Part shown: in pieces, positions 1-9,587 of the stretch
Layout: each line of letters starts with the position of its first letter
Position numbering within the stretch: the stretch's first letter is position 1
Assembly (NCBI RefSeq): GCF_001314995.1
Contig: NZ_CP012938.1
Coordinates: 5,890,001 to 5,954,000, forward strand
Source of the DNA: Bacteroides ovatus
GTDB lineage: Bacteria; Bacteroidota; Bacteroidia; Bacteroidales; Bacteroidaceae
DNA: 64,000 nucleotides
Reading direction: 5' to 3'
Notes under the pieces: model-generated
Told to the model about the DNA's origin: nothing
Databases searched by the model: none
What the model saw: only the letters and a program-made list of their open reading frames with translations
Translations under genes and position numbers: made by a program

Positions 1-569
1 ATGTCTCCACGTGTGATGTTGAAGTGTAATAAGTCCTTTTCTCCTGTTCGTTTGATTCCCAATTTTACCTGTGAGCCTTTCGGACCTTTCAAGGTGCGCA
101 TAGCCCGTTCGTTCGTTACTTTCTTGCCGACAAACAAGCTATCGTCTACAGTAACAATACGGTCGCCCGCCATTAATCCTATCTTTTCAGAAGGACCTCC
201 CTGAACAACAGCATTGACATGAATGGTGTCATTCTGTATGGTAAACTGGATACCAATTCCGCTGAAGCTGCCTTCCAGTTCAGAGTTGACTTCTTCGAGA
301 TTTTGGGCTGGGATATAAGTTGAATGCGGATCCAGTTCGGCTAGAATTTGCGGCATGGCTTTTTCTACCAAATCGGCCATGTTTACGGTGTCGACATATT
401 GATCGTCTACAATGCGTAACAAAGCGTTTAGCTTATTGGAGGAACCATTAATGATACCCAAACGGTTGCCGGCAAAATGCTTGGCATAAAATGTACCGAT
501 AAGAATCCCGACTACCACACTGACTGCTATGATGACAGGTGTAAAACGTGAAGAGTTTTTTGTACTCAT
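1..569 (-). CDS. S41 family C-terminal processing peptidase, 5' part only
   Basis: The first 189 codons read MSTKNSSRFTPVIIAVSVVV, with a membrane anchor at about residues 10-30. An S41 N-terminal helical region follows (DDQYVDTVNMADLVEKAMP, LDPHSTYIP), then a PDZ domain (GIGIQFTI, GGPSEKIGLMAGDRIV). This order is typical of Ctp/Prc-type periplasmic proteases, which cleave proteins near their C-termini. The catalytic Ser/Lys part lies beyond the left edge, so activity cannot be judged. The start at 569 is the first ATG that gives a signal anchor. It follows the dCMP deaminase gene by about 30 bases on the same strand and is probably cotranscribed with it. The frame stays open to base 1. Confidence 0.9.
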   Translation of the reverse strand, partial: MSTKNSSRFTPVIIAVSVVVGILIGTFYAKHFAGNRLGIINGSSNKLNALLRIVDDQYVDTVNMADLVEKAMPQILAELDPHSTYIPAQNLEEVNSELEGSFSGIGIQFTIQNDTIHVNAVVQGGPSEKIGLMAGDRIVTVDDSLFVGKKVTNERAMRTLKGPKGSQVKLGIKRTGEKDLLHFNITRGD

Positions 570-599
570 GTCTATTCCTTTTTTAAAACGTTCGTCTTC

Positions 600-1049
600 T
601 TATTTATTTGGAGAGGAATTATCATCTAACTCTGTGTAGATAACTTCGATTCCCGCCCGTTTTAATAACTCTATTCCATCTTCCAGGCGGTAATGCTCGG
701 AATAAACTACCCGTTTGATTCCTGCCTGTATGATTAACTTTGCACATTCGATGCAAGGAGAGGCGGTGACGTACATGGTAGCACCGTCGCTACTGTTATT
801 TGAACGCGCTATTTTGGTAATGGCATTGGCTTCCGCATGCAGAACGTATGGTTTTGTCAGGTTGTTTTCATCTTCACATACATTCTCGAATCCGGAAGGT
901 GTTCCATTATATCCGTCGGAGATAATCATTTTATCCTTAACAATTAAAGCTCCTACTTTACGGCGTTGACAATAGGAATTTTCAGCCCATATACTGGCCA
1001 TACGTATATAACGTTTGTCAAGTTCTAATTGTTTCTTTTCAGTGTCCAT
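600..1049 (-). CDS. dCMP deaminase family (ComEB-like) zinc deaminase
   Basis: A cytosolic deaminase of 149 residues, probably converting dCMP to dUMP for thymidylate synthesis. The zinc signature is complete: HAE at residues 71-73 (His ligand and catalytic Glu) and PCxxC with Cys99 and Cys102. The N-terminal segment SIWAENSYCQRRKVGALIVK and the length are typical of the dCMP/ComE subfamily rather than cytidine deaminase or TadA. It lies 8 bases after the lipoprotein gene and 30 bases before the S41 protease gene, so it is in a minus-strand operon. The substrate is assigned from family resemblance; activity on another deoxycytidine derivative is possible. Confidence 0.9.
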   Translation of the reverse strand: MDTEKKQLELDKRYIRMASIWAENSYCQRRKVGALIVKDKMIISDGYNGTPSGFENVCEDENNLTKPYVLHAEANAITKIARSNNSSDGATMYVTASPCIECAKLIIQAGIKRVVYSEHYRLEDGIELLKRAGIEVIYTELDDNSSPNK

Positions 1050-1057
1050 GTTGTTTA

Positions 1058-1573
1058 CTATTTACTGCTTACTACCCGGAAAACCATACGGAAAGTTTGT
1101 TTACCGGATGCCGGTTTGTATAAAAGGTATAAGTTATTACTATCTCCTTCGTAAGATGTAGCTGCATTAAGCCCCTCTATAAAATTTTTGGCGAGTTTGT
1201 CGTCGCCATAACTACCTGCAGTGGTAACTGTAGCTTTGAAGCTATTGTTTTTGGCGTTGGCATTCCATTTTCCTTCAAAAGTACTGGTTGCAATTACAGT
1301 TCCTTTTATATTTCCGTTAATAACATCTCCATCTACTGTGCCATCAAATACAATATTATATGTACCGTTCTTATTAAGCTCTTTAATACTTGCTTTCTCT
1401 TGTTCTTCATTCTCCCAAAAGCCAAACATCTCATGACCTCCATCTACTGTGATATAATTTAGTTTCCAGGTTTTTCCTGTAAAGATAGCAGCTACATCGT
1501 CCGAATCATTACACCCTGAAAATAAAGGAAGCAATAAAAGCAATCCTACTATTTGAAATATACTTCTCTTCAT
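1058..1573 (-). CDS. lipocalin-like lipoprotein of unknown function
   Basis: A 171-residue protein with a lipoprotein signal peptide ending in LFSGC (Cys21), so it is probably anchored to a membrane facing the periplasm or surface. The mature part opens with FTGKTWKLNYI and continues as alternating beta-strand stretches with many Gly and Thr, a lipocalin/DUF4847-like pattern common in Bacteroides. I see no catalytic motif. It sits between the M3 peptidase gene (31 bases upstream) and the dCMP deaminase gene (8 bases downstream) and is probably cotranscribed. The DUF4847 assignment is from memory of the family and is tentative. Confidence 0.75.
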   Translation of the reverse strand: MKRSIFQIVGLLLLLPLFSGCNDSDDVAAIFTGKTWKLNYITVDGGHEMFGFWENEEQEKASIKELNKNGTYNIVFDGTVDGDVINGNIKGTVIATSTFEGKWNANAKNNSFKATVTTAGSYGDDKLAKNFIEGLNAATSYEGDSNNLYLLYKPASGKQTFRMVFRVVSSK

Positions 1574-1604
1574 ATTTAATATCTAATAACTTAATATTTA
1601 CTAC

Positions 1605-3704
1605 TTATTTCTTTATCCCATTTCTGATTAGCAAAGCATCAATGCTCGGTTCCTGTCCGCGGAAACGTTTATAAAGTATCATCGGATGTTCCGTTCCTCC
1701 TTTCGACAGAATATTATTGCGGAATGAGTCTGCCACTTCCTGATTGAATATCCCTTTTTGCTTGAATAATGAAAATGCGTCGGCATCCAATACTTCCGCC
1801 CATTTGTAGCTATAGTATCCGGCGGCATATCCACCGACAAAGATGTGGGAGAATTGCGTACTCATACAAGCTTCTTGTACTACCGGCAATATTTGCGCAT
1901 CCTTCCAGGCTTCTTGTTCATAAGCTTTCACATCTCCTTCAAAAGGAGTGTTGCGCGTATACCATGCCATATCAAGTAAACCGAAACTTATTTGTCGTAG
2001 ACAAGCATACGCAACATTGAAGTTTGATGCATCTACAAGGCGTTTTATCAATTCATCCGGCAATACTTCTCCCGTCTGATAATGGCGGGCAAAGGTATTG
2101 AGGAAATCTTTCTCTATGGCGAAATTTTCCATAATTTGCGAGGGAAGCTCCACGAAATCCCAATATACATTGGTTCCACTTAAACTCCTGTAAGTAGAAT
2201 TGGCAAACATACCGTGCAGACTATGCCCGAACTCATGCAAGAATGTTTCTACTTCATTGAAAGTCAATAAAGCGGGCTTATTCTCGGTTGGCTTGGTGAA
2301 GTTCATCACAACGGATACATGAGGGCGGCTGTTTTTACCGGTCTTTTTATCTATCCATTGGTCCTTATAACTCGTCATCCAGGCTCCGGCCCGCTTTCCC
2401 GGACGCGGATGGAAATCGGTGTATAAGACGGCTAAAAATTTACCGTCTTTATCAAACACTTCAAAGGCTTCCACCTCTTTATGGTAAACCGGAATTTCTG
2501 TATTTTTCCGGAAAGTGATTCCATATAACTTTTCTGCCAAGCCAAACACTCCTTTCTTCACTTGTTCCAGTTCGAAGTAAGGGCGGAGCATTTCTTCGTT
2601 GATATTGAATTTTTTGTCCTTTAGTTTATTTGAATAATAACTCCAGTCCCAAGGCATGACAACGAAATCAGCTCCCTGTTCTTTGCGAGCCAGTTCTTGT
2701 ATCTCTTTATATTCTTGTTGTGCAGTAGGAGTGTATGCTTCCAGCAGTTGGTTGAGCAGCTTGTATACCGACTTGCTGTTTTCAGCCATTCTTTTCTTTA
2801 GCGTATATTCCGCATAATCTTTGTATCCCAGTAACTGGGCTATTTTCATGCGTGTATTGGCTATCTTTTTTACGATGTCGATATTATTGAATTCGTTATC
2901 GTGTGTACATTTGGTATTATAAGCCATATAGAGTTTTTGACGTAAATCCCGATTGTCAGAATACGTCATGAAAGGAATATAGCTCGGAGCGTGAAGTGTG
3001 AATGCCCATCCTTCTTTTTCTTCGTTCTTGGCCGTTTCTGCAGCTGCTTCTATGATAATTTCAGGTAGTCCGGCGAGGCTCTCTTTTTTCGTTAACAGCA
3101 TTTGATAAGCATTCGTCTCTTTCAGGTTGTTTTCACTGAAGGTAAGCGTCAATTTACTCAATTCGGTAGTCAGACGACGGTATTCTTCCCGTGCTTCTCC
3201 TTCTAAATTGGCGCCATGACGAATAAAACTGTTATATGCATTTTCCAGTAACTGTTTTTGTTCCTGTGTCAGTTGCAAAGTCTCTTTTTGGTTATACACT
3301 TCCTTCACACGTGCGAATAGCTTTTCGTTCAGTGTGATATTATTGCTGTGTTCACTAAGCAACGGCATAATCTTTTGAGCGAGTTCTTGTAGATCGTCAT
3401 TCGTTTCTGCGCTCAACATATTACCGAAGACGGCAACTACTTTGTCCAGTAATTCCCCTGACTCTTCGAAAGCTTCTATCGTATTGGTAAAATCAGCCTT
3501 TTCCGGATTCTGTATAATGGCCTCTATTTCAGCATTTTGTAGCTTGATTCCTTCGAGGATAGCAGGCTCATAATGTTCAGTTTCAATCCGGTCAAACGGC
3601 ACGGTTTCGTGCGGCGTATGGTATTGCCCGTAGAAAGGATTCTGGGCATTTGTTATATTGTTCATAGTGCAAACTAGTATCAATGTTATTAATAATCTCT
3701 CCAT
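1605..3704 (-). CDS. dcp: M3 family dipeptidyl carboxypeptidase
   Basis: A 699-residue zinc peptidase of the thimet oligopeptidase/Dcp family, which removes C-terminal dipeptides or cleaves short peptides. The zinc site HEFGHSLHG is at about residues 489-497, within a typical M3 catalytic half. The C-terminal motif FSHIFVGGYAAGYYSY is the substrate-binding tyrosine region of the family. A signal peptide precedes NAQNPFYGQY, so it is exported. The length matches bacterial Dcp. A promoter-like -7 box ends only a few bases upstream of the ATG, suggesting a very short leader. It is the first gene of a run through the lipoprotein, dCMP deaminase and S41 protease genes. Confidence 0.93.
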   Translation of the reverse strand: MERLLITLILVCTMNNITNAQNPFYGQYHTPHETVPFDRIETEHYEPAILEGIKLQNAEIEAIIQNPEKADFTNTIEAFEESGELLDKVVAVFGNMLSAETNDDLQELAQKIMPLLSEHSNNITLNEKLFARVKEVYNQKETLQLTQEQKQLLENAYNSFIRHGANLEGEAREEYRRLTTELSKLTLTFSENNLKETNAYQMLLTKKESLAGLPEIIIEAAAETAKNEEKEGWAFTLHAPSYIPFMTYSDNRDLRQKLYMAYNTKCTHDNEFNNIDIVKKIANTRMKIAQLLGYKDYAEYTLKKRMAENSKSVYKLLNQLLEAYTPTAQQEYKEIQELARKEQGADFVVMPWDWSYYSNKLKDKKFNINEEMLRPYFELEQVKKGVFGLAEKLYGITFRKNTEIPVYHKEVEAFEVFDKDGKFLAVLYTDFHPRPGKRAGAWMTSYKDQWIDKKTGKNSRPHVSVVMNFTKPTENKPALLTFNEVETFLHEFGHSLHGMFANSTYRSLSGTNVYWDFVELPSQIMENFAIEKDFLNTFARHYQTGEVLPDELIKRLVDASNFNVAYACLRQISFGLLDMAWYTRNTPFEGDVKAYEQEAWKDAQILPVVQEACMSTQFSHIFVGGYAAGYYSYKWAEVLDADAFSLFKQKGIFNQEVADSFRNNILSKGGTEHPMILYKRFRGQEPSIDALLIRNGIKK

Positions 3705-3711
3705 AGAGTTA

Positions 3712-3740
3712 CAAAGCTACTAAAATTGTAGCTTATTCAA
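3712..3740 (-). promoter_or_regulatory. Bacteroides-type promoter for dcp
   Basis: On the minus strand a TAGCTTTG -7 box (3712-3719) has TTG (3738-3740) 18 bases upstream, matching the TTTG/TAnnTTTG pattern of the Bacteroides primary sigma factor. The box is only 8 bases from the ATG at 3704, so the mRNA would be nearly leaderless. Confidence 0.6.
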
Positions 3741-3782
3741 CGGATAACACGTTGCTTTTTAACAATATATAAAATGAAATGT

Positions 3783-3816
3783 ATAAAAAAACCGCTACGG
3801 TTTCCCGCAGCGGTTT
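3783..3816 (-). terminator. intrinsic terminator of gapA
   Basis: An 8-bp stem (3789-3796 with 3809-3816, AAACCGCT/AGCGGTTT) has a GC-rich loop. On the minus strand it is followed by a run of T (3783-3790). It lies 22 bases after the gapA stop codon. Confidence 0.85.
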
Positions 3817-3837
3817 CTATATTGTTCAGGCTTCTAA

Positions 3838-4938
<1,101 letters not shown>

Positions 4939-4990
4939 CAAAAATGTTTTTATATTCGCATATTAAATTCACATTAAATATTGAAAAAAG

Positions 4991-5437
4991 ATGGGAAAGA
5001 GCACATTTTTACAGGACTTTAAGGCGTTTGCCATGAAAGGTAACGTCATAGACATGGCTGTCGGTGTAGTTATTGGTGGTGCGTTTGGAAAAATCGTATC
5101 ATCATTGGTTGCTAATGTTATTATGCCTCCGATTGGTTTACTGGTTGGCGGTGTGAACTTTACGGATTTGAAATGGGTGATGAAAGCGGCAGAGATCGGT
5201 GCTGACGGTAAAGAGATAGCTCCGGCCGTGACATTGGATTATGGTCAGTTTCTGCAAGCCACCTTTGATTTTCTGATTATTGCTTTTGCTATATTCTTAT
5301 TTATACGGTTGATTACGAAACTGACAACTAAAAAACAGGCAGAAGTGCCAGCTACTCCTCCGGCTCCTCCTGCACCAACGAAGGAAGAAGTCTTGTTGAC
5401 GGAGATACGCGATTTGCTGAAAGAAAAGAATAGTTGA
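4991..5437 (+). CDS. mscL: large-conductance mechanosensitive channel
   Basis: An inner-membrane channel of 148 residues that opens under membrane tension to release solutes during hypo-osmotic shock. The MscL signature is present: the N-terminal amphipathic segment ([20 protein letters not shown]), the pore helix [14 protein letters not shown], a periplasmic loop, a second helix ([15 protein letters not shown]) and a charged C-terminal helix. A proline/alanine-rich linker ([11 protein letters not shown]) precedes the C-terminal helix. It is divergent from gapA across about 140 bases and ends at a strong hairpin, so it is probably monocistronic. Confidence 0.96.
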   Translation: MGKSTFLQDFKAFAMKGNVIDMAVGVVIGGAFGKIVSSLVANVIMPPIGLLVGGVNFTDLKWVMKAAEIGADGKEIAPAVTLDYGQFLQATFDFLIIAFAIFLFIRLITKLTTKKQAEVPATPPAPPAPTKEEVLLTEIRDLLKEKNS

Positions 5438-5445
5438 TTCTAATT

Positions 5446-5495
5446 AAAATAAAGGAGATTCCAAGTATAAACTTGTGAATCTCCTTTATTTTTCT
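5446..5495 (+). terminator. intrinsic terminator of mscL
   Basis: A perfect 15-bp stem (5447-5461 with 5477-5491) has an inner CAAGT/ACTTG extension and is followed by T-rich sequence. A-rich sequence on the other side could also support termination on the minus strand. Confidence 0.85.
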
Positions 5496-5528
5496 CTTCA
5501 TTATTAATATAGATTGCGTACTTTTTTC

Positions 5529-5536
5529 TACTTTTG
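5529..5536 (+). promoter_or_regulatory. -7 element for guaA
   Basis: TACTTTTG matches TAnnTTTG exactly, 32 bases before the guaA ATG. No convincing -33 element is seen. Confidence 0.6.
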
Positions 5537-5568
5537 CAACTCAATTTATTCAAAATCCAACCATTGAT

Positions 5569-7092
5569 ATGCAGGAAAAAATAATAATTCTTGATTTCGG
5601 TTCGCAGACAACACAGCTTATAGGCCGTCGTGTACGTGAATTGGATACGTATTGTGAAATTGTTCCTTATAACAAATTTCCTAAAGAAGACCCTACTATT
5701 AAAGGAGTCATTCTCTCCGGAAGTCCTTTCTCGGTTTACGATAAAGATGCTTTCAAAGTAGATTTGAGTGAAATTCGTGGTAAATATCCGATATTGGGTA
5801 TTTGTTATGGTGCACAATTTATGTCATACACCAATGGCGGAAAAGTGGAACCAGCCGGAACACGCGAATATGGACGTGCTCACTTGGCTTCTTTCTGCAA
5901 AGATAATGTGCTATTTAAAGGTGTACGTGATGGATCGCAGGTATGGATGAGTCATGGAGATACGATTACTGCTATTCCTGATAATTTCAAGAAAATAGCT
6001 TCAACAGATAAAGTAGAGATTGCTGCTTATCAGGTAGAAGGTGAGCAAGTGTGGGGTGTTCAATTCCATCCGGAAGTATTCCATAGTGAAGACGGAACTC
6101 AAATCCTGAAGAACTTTGTAGTAGATGTTTGCGGTTGCAAACAAGACTGGTCGCCGGCTTCTTTCATTGAAAGTACGGTTGCCGAGCTGAAAGCGCAGTT
6201 GGGGGATGATAAAGTCGTTCTCGGTTTGAGTGGCGGAGTTGATTCTTCAGTTGCAGCAGTGTTGTTAAACAAGGCTATCGGTAAGAATTTGACTTGTATC
6301 TTTGTAGATCACGGTATGCTACGTAAGAATGAGTTCAAGAATGTGATGAAGGATTACGAGTGTCTCGGTCTGAATGTGATTGGCGTTGATGCCAGCGCAA
6401 AGTTCTTCGCAGAACTGGCTGGTGTGGCTGAACCGGAAAGTAAGCGTAAGATTATAGGTAAGGGCTTCATCGATGTATTTGATGTGGAGGCTCACAAGAT
6501 AAAAGACGTGAAATGGTTGGCGCAGGGTACTATTTATCCGGATTGTATTGAGTCATTGTCTATTACGGGCACAGTGATAAAGAGCCATCATAATGTAGGT
6601 GGTCTTCCTGAAAAGATGAATCTGAAGTTGTGTGAACCGCTTCGTTTGTTATTTAAGGATGAAGTGCGCCGGGTAGGTCGTGAGCTGGGTATGCCGGAGC
6701 ATCTGATTACTCGTCATCCGTTCCCGGGACCGGGACTGGCAGTGCGTATTTTGGGAGATATTACTCCTGAAAAAGTACGTATTCTGCAGGATGCTGACGA
6801 TATCTTTATCCAGGGATTGCGTGACTGGGGATTGTATGATAAAGTATGGCAGGCAGGAGTTATCTTGTTGCCGGTACAGTCTGTGGGCGTAATGGGAGAT
6901 GAACGTACTTATGAAAGAGCGGTTGCTTTGCGTGCTGTGACATCTACAGATGCCATGACGGCTGATTGGGCACATTTACCTTATGAATTTATGGGTAAGG
7001 TATCGAATGATATTATTAATAAGGTGAAAGGAGTGAACCGTGTAACCTATGATATCAGTTCCAAGCCGCCAGCAACCATTGAATGGGAATAA
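5569..7092 (+). CDS. guaA: GMP synthase (glutamine-hydrolysing)
   Basis: A cytosolic enzyme that aminates XMP to GMP using glutamine and ATP, the last step of guanine nucleotide synthesis. The N-terminal class I glutamine amidotransferase has the nucleophile Cys79 in GICYGAQ and the His/Glu pair in GVQFHPEV. The ATP-pyrophosphatase loop LSGGVDSS is at about residue 220. The C-terminal dimerisation domain has [12 protein letters not shown] and ends in PPATIEWE, the family's usual terminus. At 507 residues it is slightly shorter than the usual 510-525. It has its own promoter and a strong terminator, so it is monocistronic. Confidence 0.97.
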   Translation: MQEKIIILDFGSQTTQLIGRRVRELDTYCEIVPYNKFPKEDPTIKGVILSGSPFSVYDKDAFKVDLSEIRGKYPILGICYGAQFMSYTNGGKVEPAGTREYGRAHLASFCKDNVLFKGVRDGSQVWMSHGDTITAIPDNFKKIASTDKVEIAAYQVEGEQVWGVQFHPEVFHSEDGTQILKNFVVDVCGCKQDWSPASFIESTVAELKAQLGDDKVVLGLSGGVDSSVAAVLLNKAIGKNLTCIFVDHGMLRKNEFKNVMKDYECLGLNVIGVDASAKFFAELAGVAEPESKRKIIGKGFIDVFDVEAHKIKDVKWLAQGTIYPDCIESLSITGTVIKSHHNVGGLPEKMNLKLCEPLRLLFKDEVRRVGRELGMPEHLITRHPFPGPGLAVRILGDITPEKVRILQDADDIFIQGLRDWGLYDKVWQAGVILLPVQSVGVMGDERTYERAVALRAVTSTDAMTADWAHLPYEFMGKVSNDIINKVKGVNRVTYDISSKPPATIEWE

Positions 7093-7098
7093 TAACAT

Positions 7099-7158
7099 TA
7101 TCCATCATAAAAATAGCCTCAACGGAAATTACTGTTGAGGCTATTTTTATGATGGATA
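7099..7158. terminator. bidirectional terminator between guaA and the Crp-like gene
   Basis: A perfect 25-bp inverted repeat (7099-7123 with 7134-7158) has a 10-base loop. The stem contains an A-run on one arm and a T-run on the other, so it can terminate transcription in both directions. It lies between two convergent genes. Confidence 0.85.
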
Positions 7159-7186
7159 GTTTCTTTTTTGATTGCTTAATCTGTAT

Positions 7187-7855
7187 CTACTCGCTTACCA
7201 GCTTTTGTGCGTCCGGAATAAGAATCTCTTTCCGGCGTAACTCTAATAATCCTTTGTCTTGTAGCTCGTTGAGTGCTTTCGATGTATTTAACCGGGTATC
7301 ATCTAAGTAACGGGCAAGGTCGTCCATTTTTACTTTGAATATCTTTTCTCCCTGCGCCTTTTCACAATGTAACAGGAAAAAGCGAATGATTTTCTCTCTT
7401 AAATCCTGTGTCGGCTCTTCCCATAAACGTGAGTAAAGATTTTGTGCCCGGTTACTTACGATGTTCATATAGTTCAGCCGGAATATTTCATATTTGAACA
7501 GATCGCTAAGTACGAATGCTTTGCTGATACTCACTGTATGTGCTTCCGTATGTGCTACATAAGCAGAAGTGTAATTGGTATTCATGCCAAACAACGACTG
7601 TGGTTCCAGCAGATAAGGTGCTTCCATCTGTTCGATGACGGTGTATATATTTTCTTTGGAACTTGTGACGATAGAAACCTCTCCTTTTAATAGGAAGCAG
7701 AGTTGTTTACACGGACTACCACTCTCTATGATAGTTTCTCCCACTTTATGCTTGATAAAGTGTAGCTTGACCTTATCCAGAATACTTGTGAAATCTTCAT
7801 GACAAAGACCTTGAAATAAAGGCAATTGGAGCAAAGTGTCGAACATTGTTTCCAT
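7187..7855 (-). CDS. Crp/Fnr family transcriptional regulator
   Basis: A 222-residue regulator with an N-terminal cyclic-nucleotide-binding-like beta-barrel (about 20-130; [24 protein letters not shown]) and a C-terminal winged-helix DNA-binding domain (about 150-222; [19 protein letters not shown] as the recognition region). I see no Fnr-type cysteine cluster, and the cAMP-binding residues of E. coli Crp are not conserved, so the ligand is unknown. It is transcribed alone from a good promoter at 7881-7912 and shares the hairpin at 7099-7158 with guaA. Its target genes cannot be read from this window. Confidence 0.88.
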   Translation of the reverse strand: METMFDTLLQLPLFQGLCHEDFTSILDKVKLHFIKHKVGETIIESGSPCKQLCFLLKGEVSIVTSSKENIYTVIEQMEAPYLLEPQSLFGMNTNYTSAYVAHTEAHTVSISKAFVLSDLFKYEIFRLNYMNIVSNRAQNLYSRLWEEPTQDLREKIIRFFLLHCEKAQGEKIFKVKMDDLARYLDDTRLNTSKALNELQDKGLLELRRKEILIPDAQKLVSE

Positions 7856-7880
7856 ATGTTGTAATCTCTTGTTAATCGTA

Positions 7881-7912
7881 CAAATTTACTCATAATACAA
7901 TACTGCTGTCAA
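7881..7912 (-). promoter_or_regulatory. promoter of the Crp-like gene
   Basis: The minus strand has TAAATTTG (7881-7888) as -7 and TTG (7910-7912) 21 bases upstream as -33. The ATG is 25 bases downstream. Confidence 0.65.
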
Positions 7913-7943
7913 CATCTGACCGTTCTTTTTGTTTTTTTTATTG

Positions 7944-7987
7944 TTTGAATGCATAAAAATAGAGTATATTTGCAGAAAAAAAGGAGG
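7944..7987 (+). promoter_or_regulatory. promoter and Shine-Dalgarno of marC
   Basis: TTTG (7944-7947) and TATATTTG (7965-7972) form a Bacteroides promoter with a 17-base spacer. AAGGAGG at 7981-7987 is an unusually strong Shine-Dalgarno for this phylum, 5 bases before the ATG at 7993, and fixes the start. Confidence 0.7.
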
Positions 7988-7992
7988 GAATT

Positions 7993-8592
7993 ATGTTCGC
8001 AGGCTTCAATTGGCAGCAGATGATTAGTGCGTTTATCGTACTTTTTGCCGTGATAGATATTATCGGCTCTATACCTATTATAATTAACCTGAAAGAAAAA
8101 GGGAAAGATGTGAATGCAATGAAAGCTACTGTCATCTCTTTTGCTTTGCTGATCGGATTTTTCTATGCGGGAGATATGATGCTGAAACTCTTTCATGTAG
8201 ATATTGAATCGTTTGCAGTAGCCGGTGCATTTGTCATTTTCCTTATGTCTTTGGAGATGATTCTGGATATTGAGATTTTCAAGAACCAGGGTCCTATCAA
8301 AGAAGCAACTTTGGTGCCGCTTGTCTTTCCTCTGTTGGCAGGTGCCGGAGCTTTCACCACTTTGCTTTCTCTTCGGGCAGAATATGCCAGTGTTAATATC
8401 ATTATAGCTTTAGTCTTGAATATGATCTGGGTTTACTTTGTAGTGAGTATGACCGGTCGTGTAGAACGTTTCCTGGGAAAAGGAGGCATCTATATTATTC
8501 GTAAATTCTTTGGTATCATCTTATTAGCTATTTCTGTGAGGTTGTTTACAGCCAATATAACGTTATTGATTGAGGCGTTGCATCGGTCTTGA
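7993..8592 (+). CDS. MarC family integral membrane protein
   Basis: A 199-residue inner-membrane protein with about six hydrophobic segments in the MarC/UPF0056 pattern: an N-terminal helix in a FIVLFAVIDIIGSIPIII context, a central segment with AGAGAFTTLLSLRAE, and a final helix ending in LFTANITLLIE. The GAGAFTT region matches the GPGAI-like motif of the family. The molecular function of MarC proteins is not established; the name comes from proximity to mar in E. coli, not from a proven role in resistance. It is transcribed alone from its own promoter and is convergent with the rhomboid gene across a 22-nt repeat array. Confidence 0.88.
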   Translation: MFAGFNWQQMISAFIVLFAVIDIIGSIPIIINLKEKGKDVNAMKATVISFALLIGFFYAGDMMLKLFHVDIESFAVAGAFVIFLMSLEMILDIEIFKNQGPIKEATLVPLVFPLLAGAGAFTTLLSLRAEYASVNIIIALVLNMIWVYFVVSMTGRVERFLGKGGIYIIRKFFGIILLAISVRLFTANITLLIEALHRS

Positions 8593-8616
8593 TTTTCTTA
8601 TTAAATTGAAAGCTAT

Positions 8617-8720
8617 TGTATCGGATGTGCCATCGTGTTGGCACAACTGTGACATGTCTTTGTCGCAATCGTGCCACTTTGATGTCACAAGTGTGCCAAT
8701 GTGGTGGCACGAGTTGGCAT
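8617..8720. repeat. intergenic array of 22-nt-period imperfect units (array 1)
   Basis: Units start at 8617, 8639, 8661, 8683 and 8705, exactly 22 bases apart. The 16-base core of the three central units follows TGKCRCAANNGTGMCA, a quasi-palindrome, and is followed by 6 variable bases. The first unit matches in its second half (GTGCCA). The last unit lacks one base (TGGCACGAGTTGGCA) and touches the rhomboid stop codon. A 22-base period is not a multiple of three, so this is not a coding repeat. Confidence 0.8.
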
Positions 8721-9374
8721 TTATAACGTTTCTTCTTCTTCTGCTGCTGTTGTTTCTTCTTCTGTATTTTCTTCCTCTTCCATTTCGTCCGCAAAAGGTT
8801 CCGGGCGTTGCGGTCCGTGATTTACGAAAACGAAAGCACAGAGTGTTCCCATAATTCCTCCGCTAAGATGTCCTTCCCACGACATATTGGTGGGGGAGAA
8901 ATAAGGAAACATATGCCATATAATCCCTCCATATAAAAAGGTAACGAGTAGAGAGATGGCAATGAGTGGAACATATTTGCGGAGAATACCACTGAAAAAG
9001 AGAAAGAAGGTAAGTCCGTAAATTAATCCGCTGGCGCCAATGTGCCATCCCGGTTTTCCAATCAGGAAAGTAAGTAGTCCGCCTCCGATCCAGATTAGGA
9101 TAAAAATCTTACCTGCTATCCCCCGGTAAAAGTAAAAAAGACACCATGACAAGAAAAATAAAGGAATTGTATTTGCCAGTAAATGACTAAATCCGCTGTG
9201 TATCAATGGGTGAGTTAAAATACCTACCAGCCCCCGTTTCTCCATAGGATATACCCCCAAGCGAGAGAAGTTCCAGTCCATTCCGACTTCCATAATCTTG
9301 AGTATATAGAGAATAAAAATAAGAAACAAAGGCTTTGCTGCAGCCAGCATGATACGCTGAATATCTTGCTTCAT
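8721..9374 (-). CDS. rhomboid family intramembrane serine protease
   Basis: A 217-residue membrane protease with six likely transmembrane segments. The catalytic serine is in GASGLIYG (Ser115) and the catalytic histidine in SWEGHLSGG (His169), the usual rhomboid dyad. The HSGFSHLLANT segment (residues 59-69) matches the conserved HxxxHxxxN region. It cleaves substrates within the membrane; the substrate is unknown. The ATG at 9374 is preferred over an in-frame start at 9422, because the extra 16 residues are unconserved. The C-terminus is very acidic (EEEENTEEE), an extension of no known role. The stop codon abuts the 22-nt array. Confidence 0.9.
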   Translation of the reverse strand: MKQDIQRIMLAAAKPLFLIFILYILKIMEVGMDWNFSRLGVYPMEKRGLVGILTHPLIHSGFSHLLANTIPLFFLSWCLFYFYRGIAGKIFILIWIGGGLLTFLIGKPGWHIGASGLIYGLTFFLFFSGILRKYVPLIAISLLVTFLYGGIIWHMFPYFSPTNMSWEGHLSGGIMGTLCAFVFVNHGPQRPEPFADEMEEEENTEEETTAAEEEETL

Positions 9375-9451
9375 GACATTCTTTTCTTTAGATATTTTAC
9401 GCAATACTACGAATATTTGCACAAAATCTGAAAATAAAAAGCCTTTTTATT

Positions 9452-9480
9452 TTTGTTTTTATCTATAATTTGTACATTTG
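9452..9480 (+). promoter_or_regulatory. promoter of the glycogen operon
   Basis: TTTG (9452-9455) and TACATTTG (9473-9480) are separated by 17 bases. The first ATG of the operon is at 9588, leaving a leader of about 100 bases with no obvious riboswitch fold. Confidence 0.6.
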
Positions 9481-9587
9481 GGCGTTATACCCGTTGTATA
9501 TGATGCTACAACCAATATATGCGGTATGTAACAATAAATAGATATACGATATAATGACCAATAATTAACCTTTAATAATGCACAACT

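Noticed and set aside
6649..6975. Minus-strand frame opposite guaA
   Set aside because: Lies wholly within a well-conserved gene and has no recognisable product.
8570..8854. Plus-strand frame of 94 codons across array 1
   Set aside because: The 22-base period cannot preserve a reading frame, and the frame overlaps marC and the rhomboid gene; the array is noncoding.
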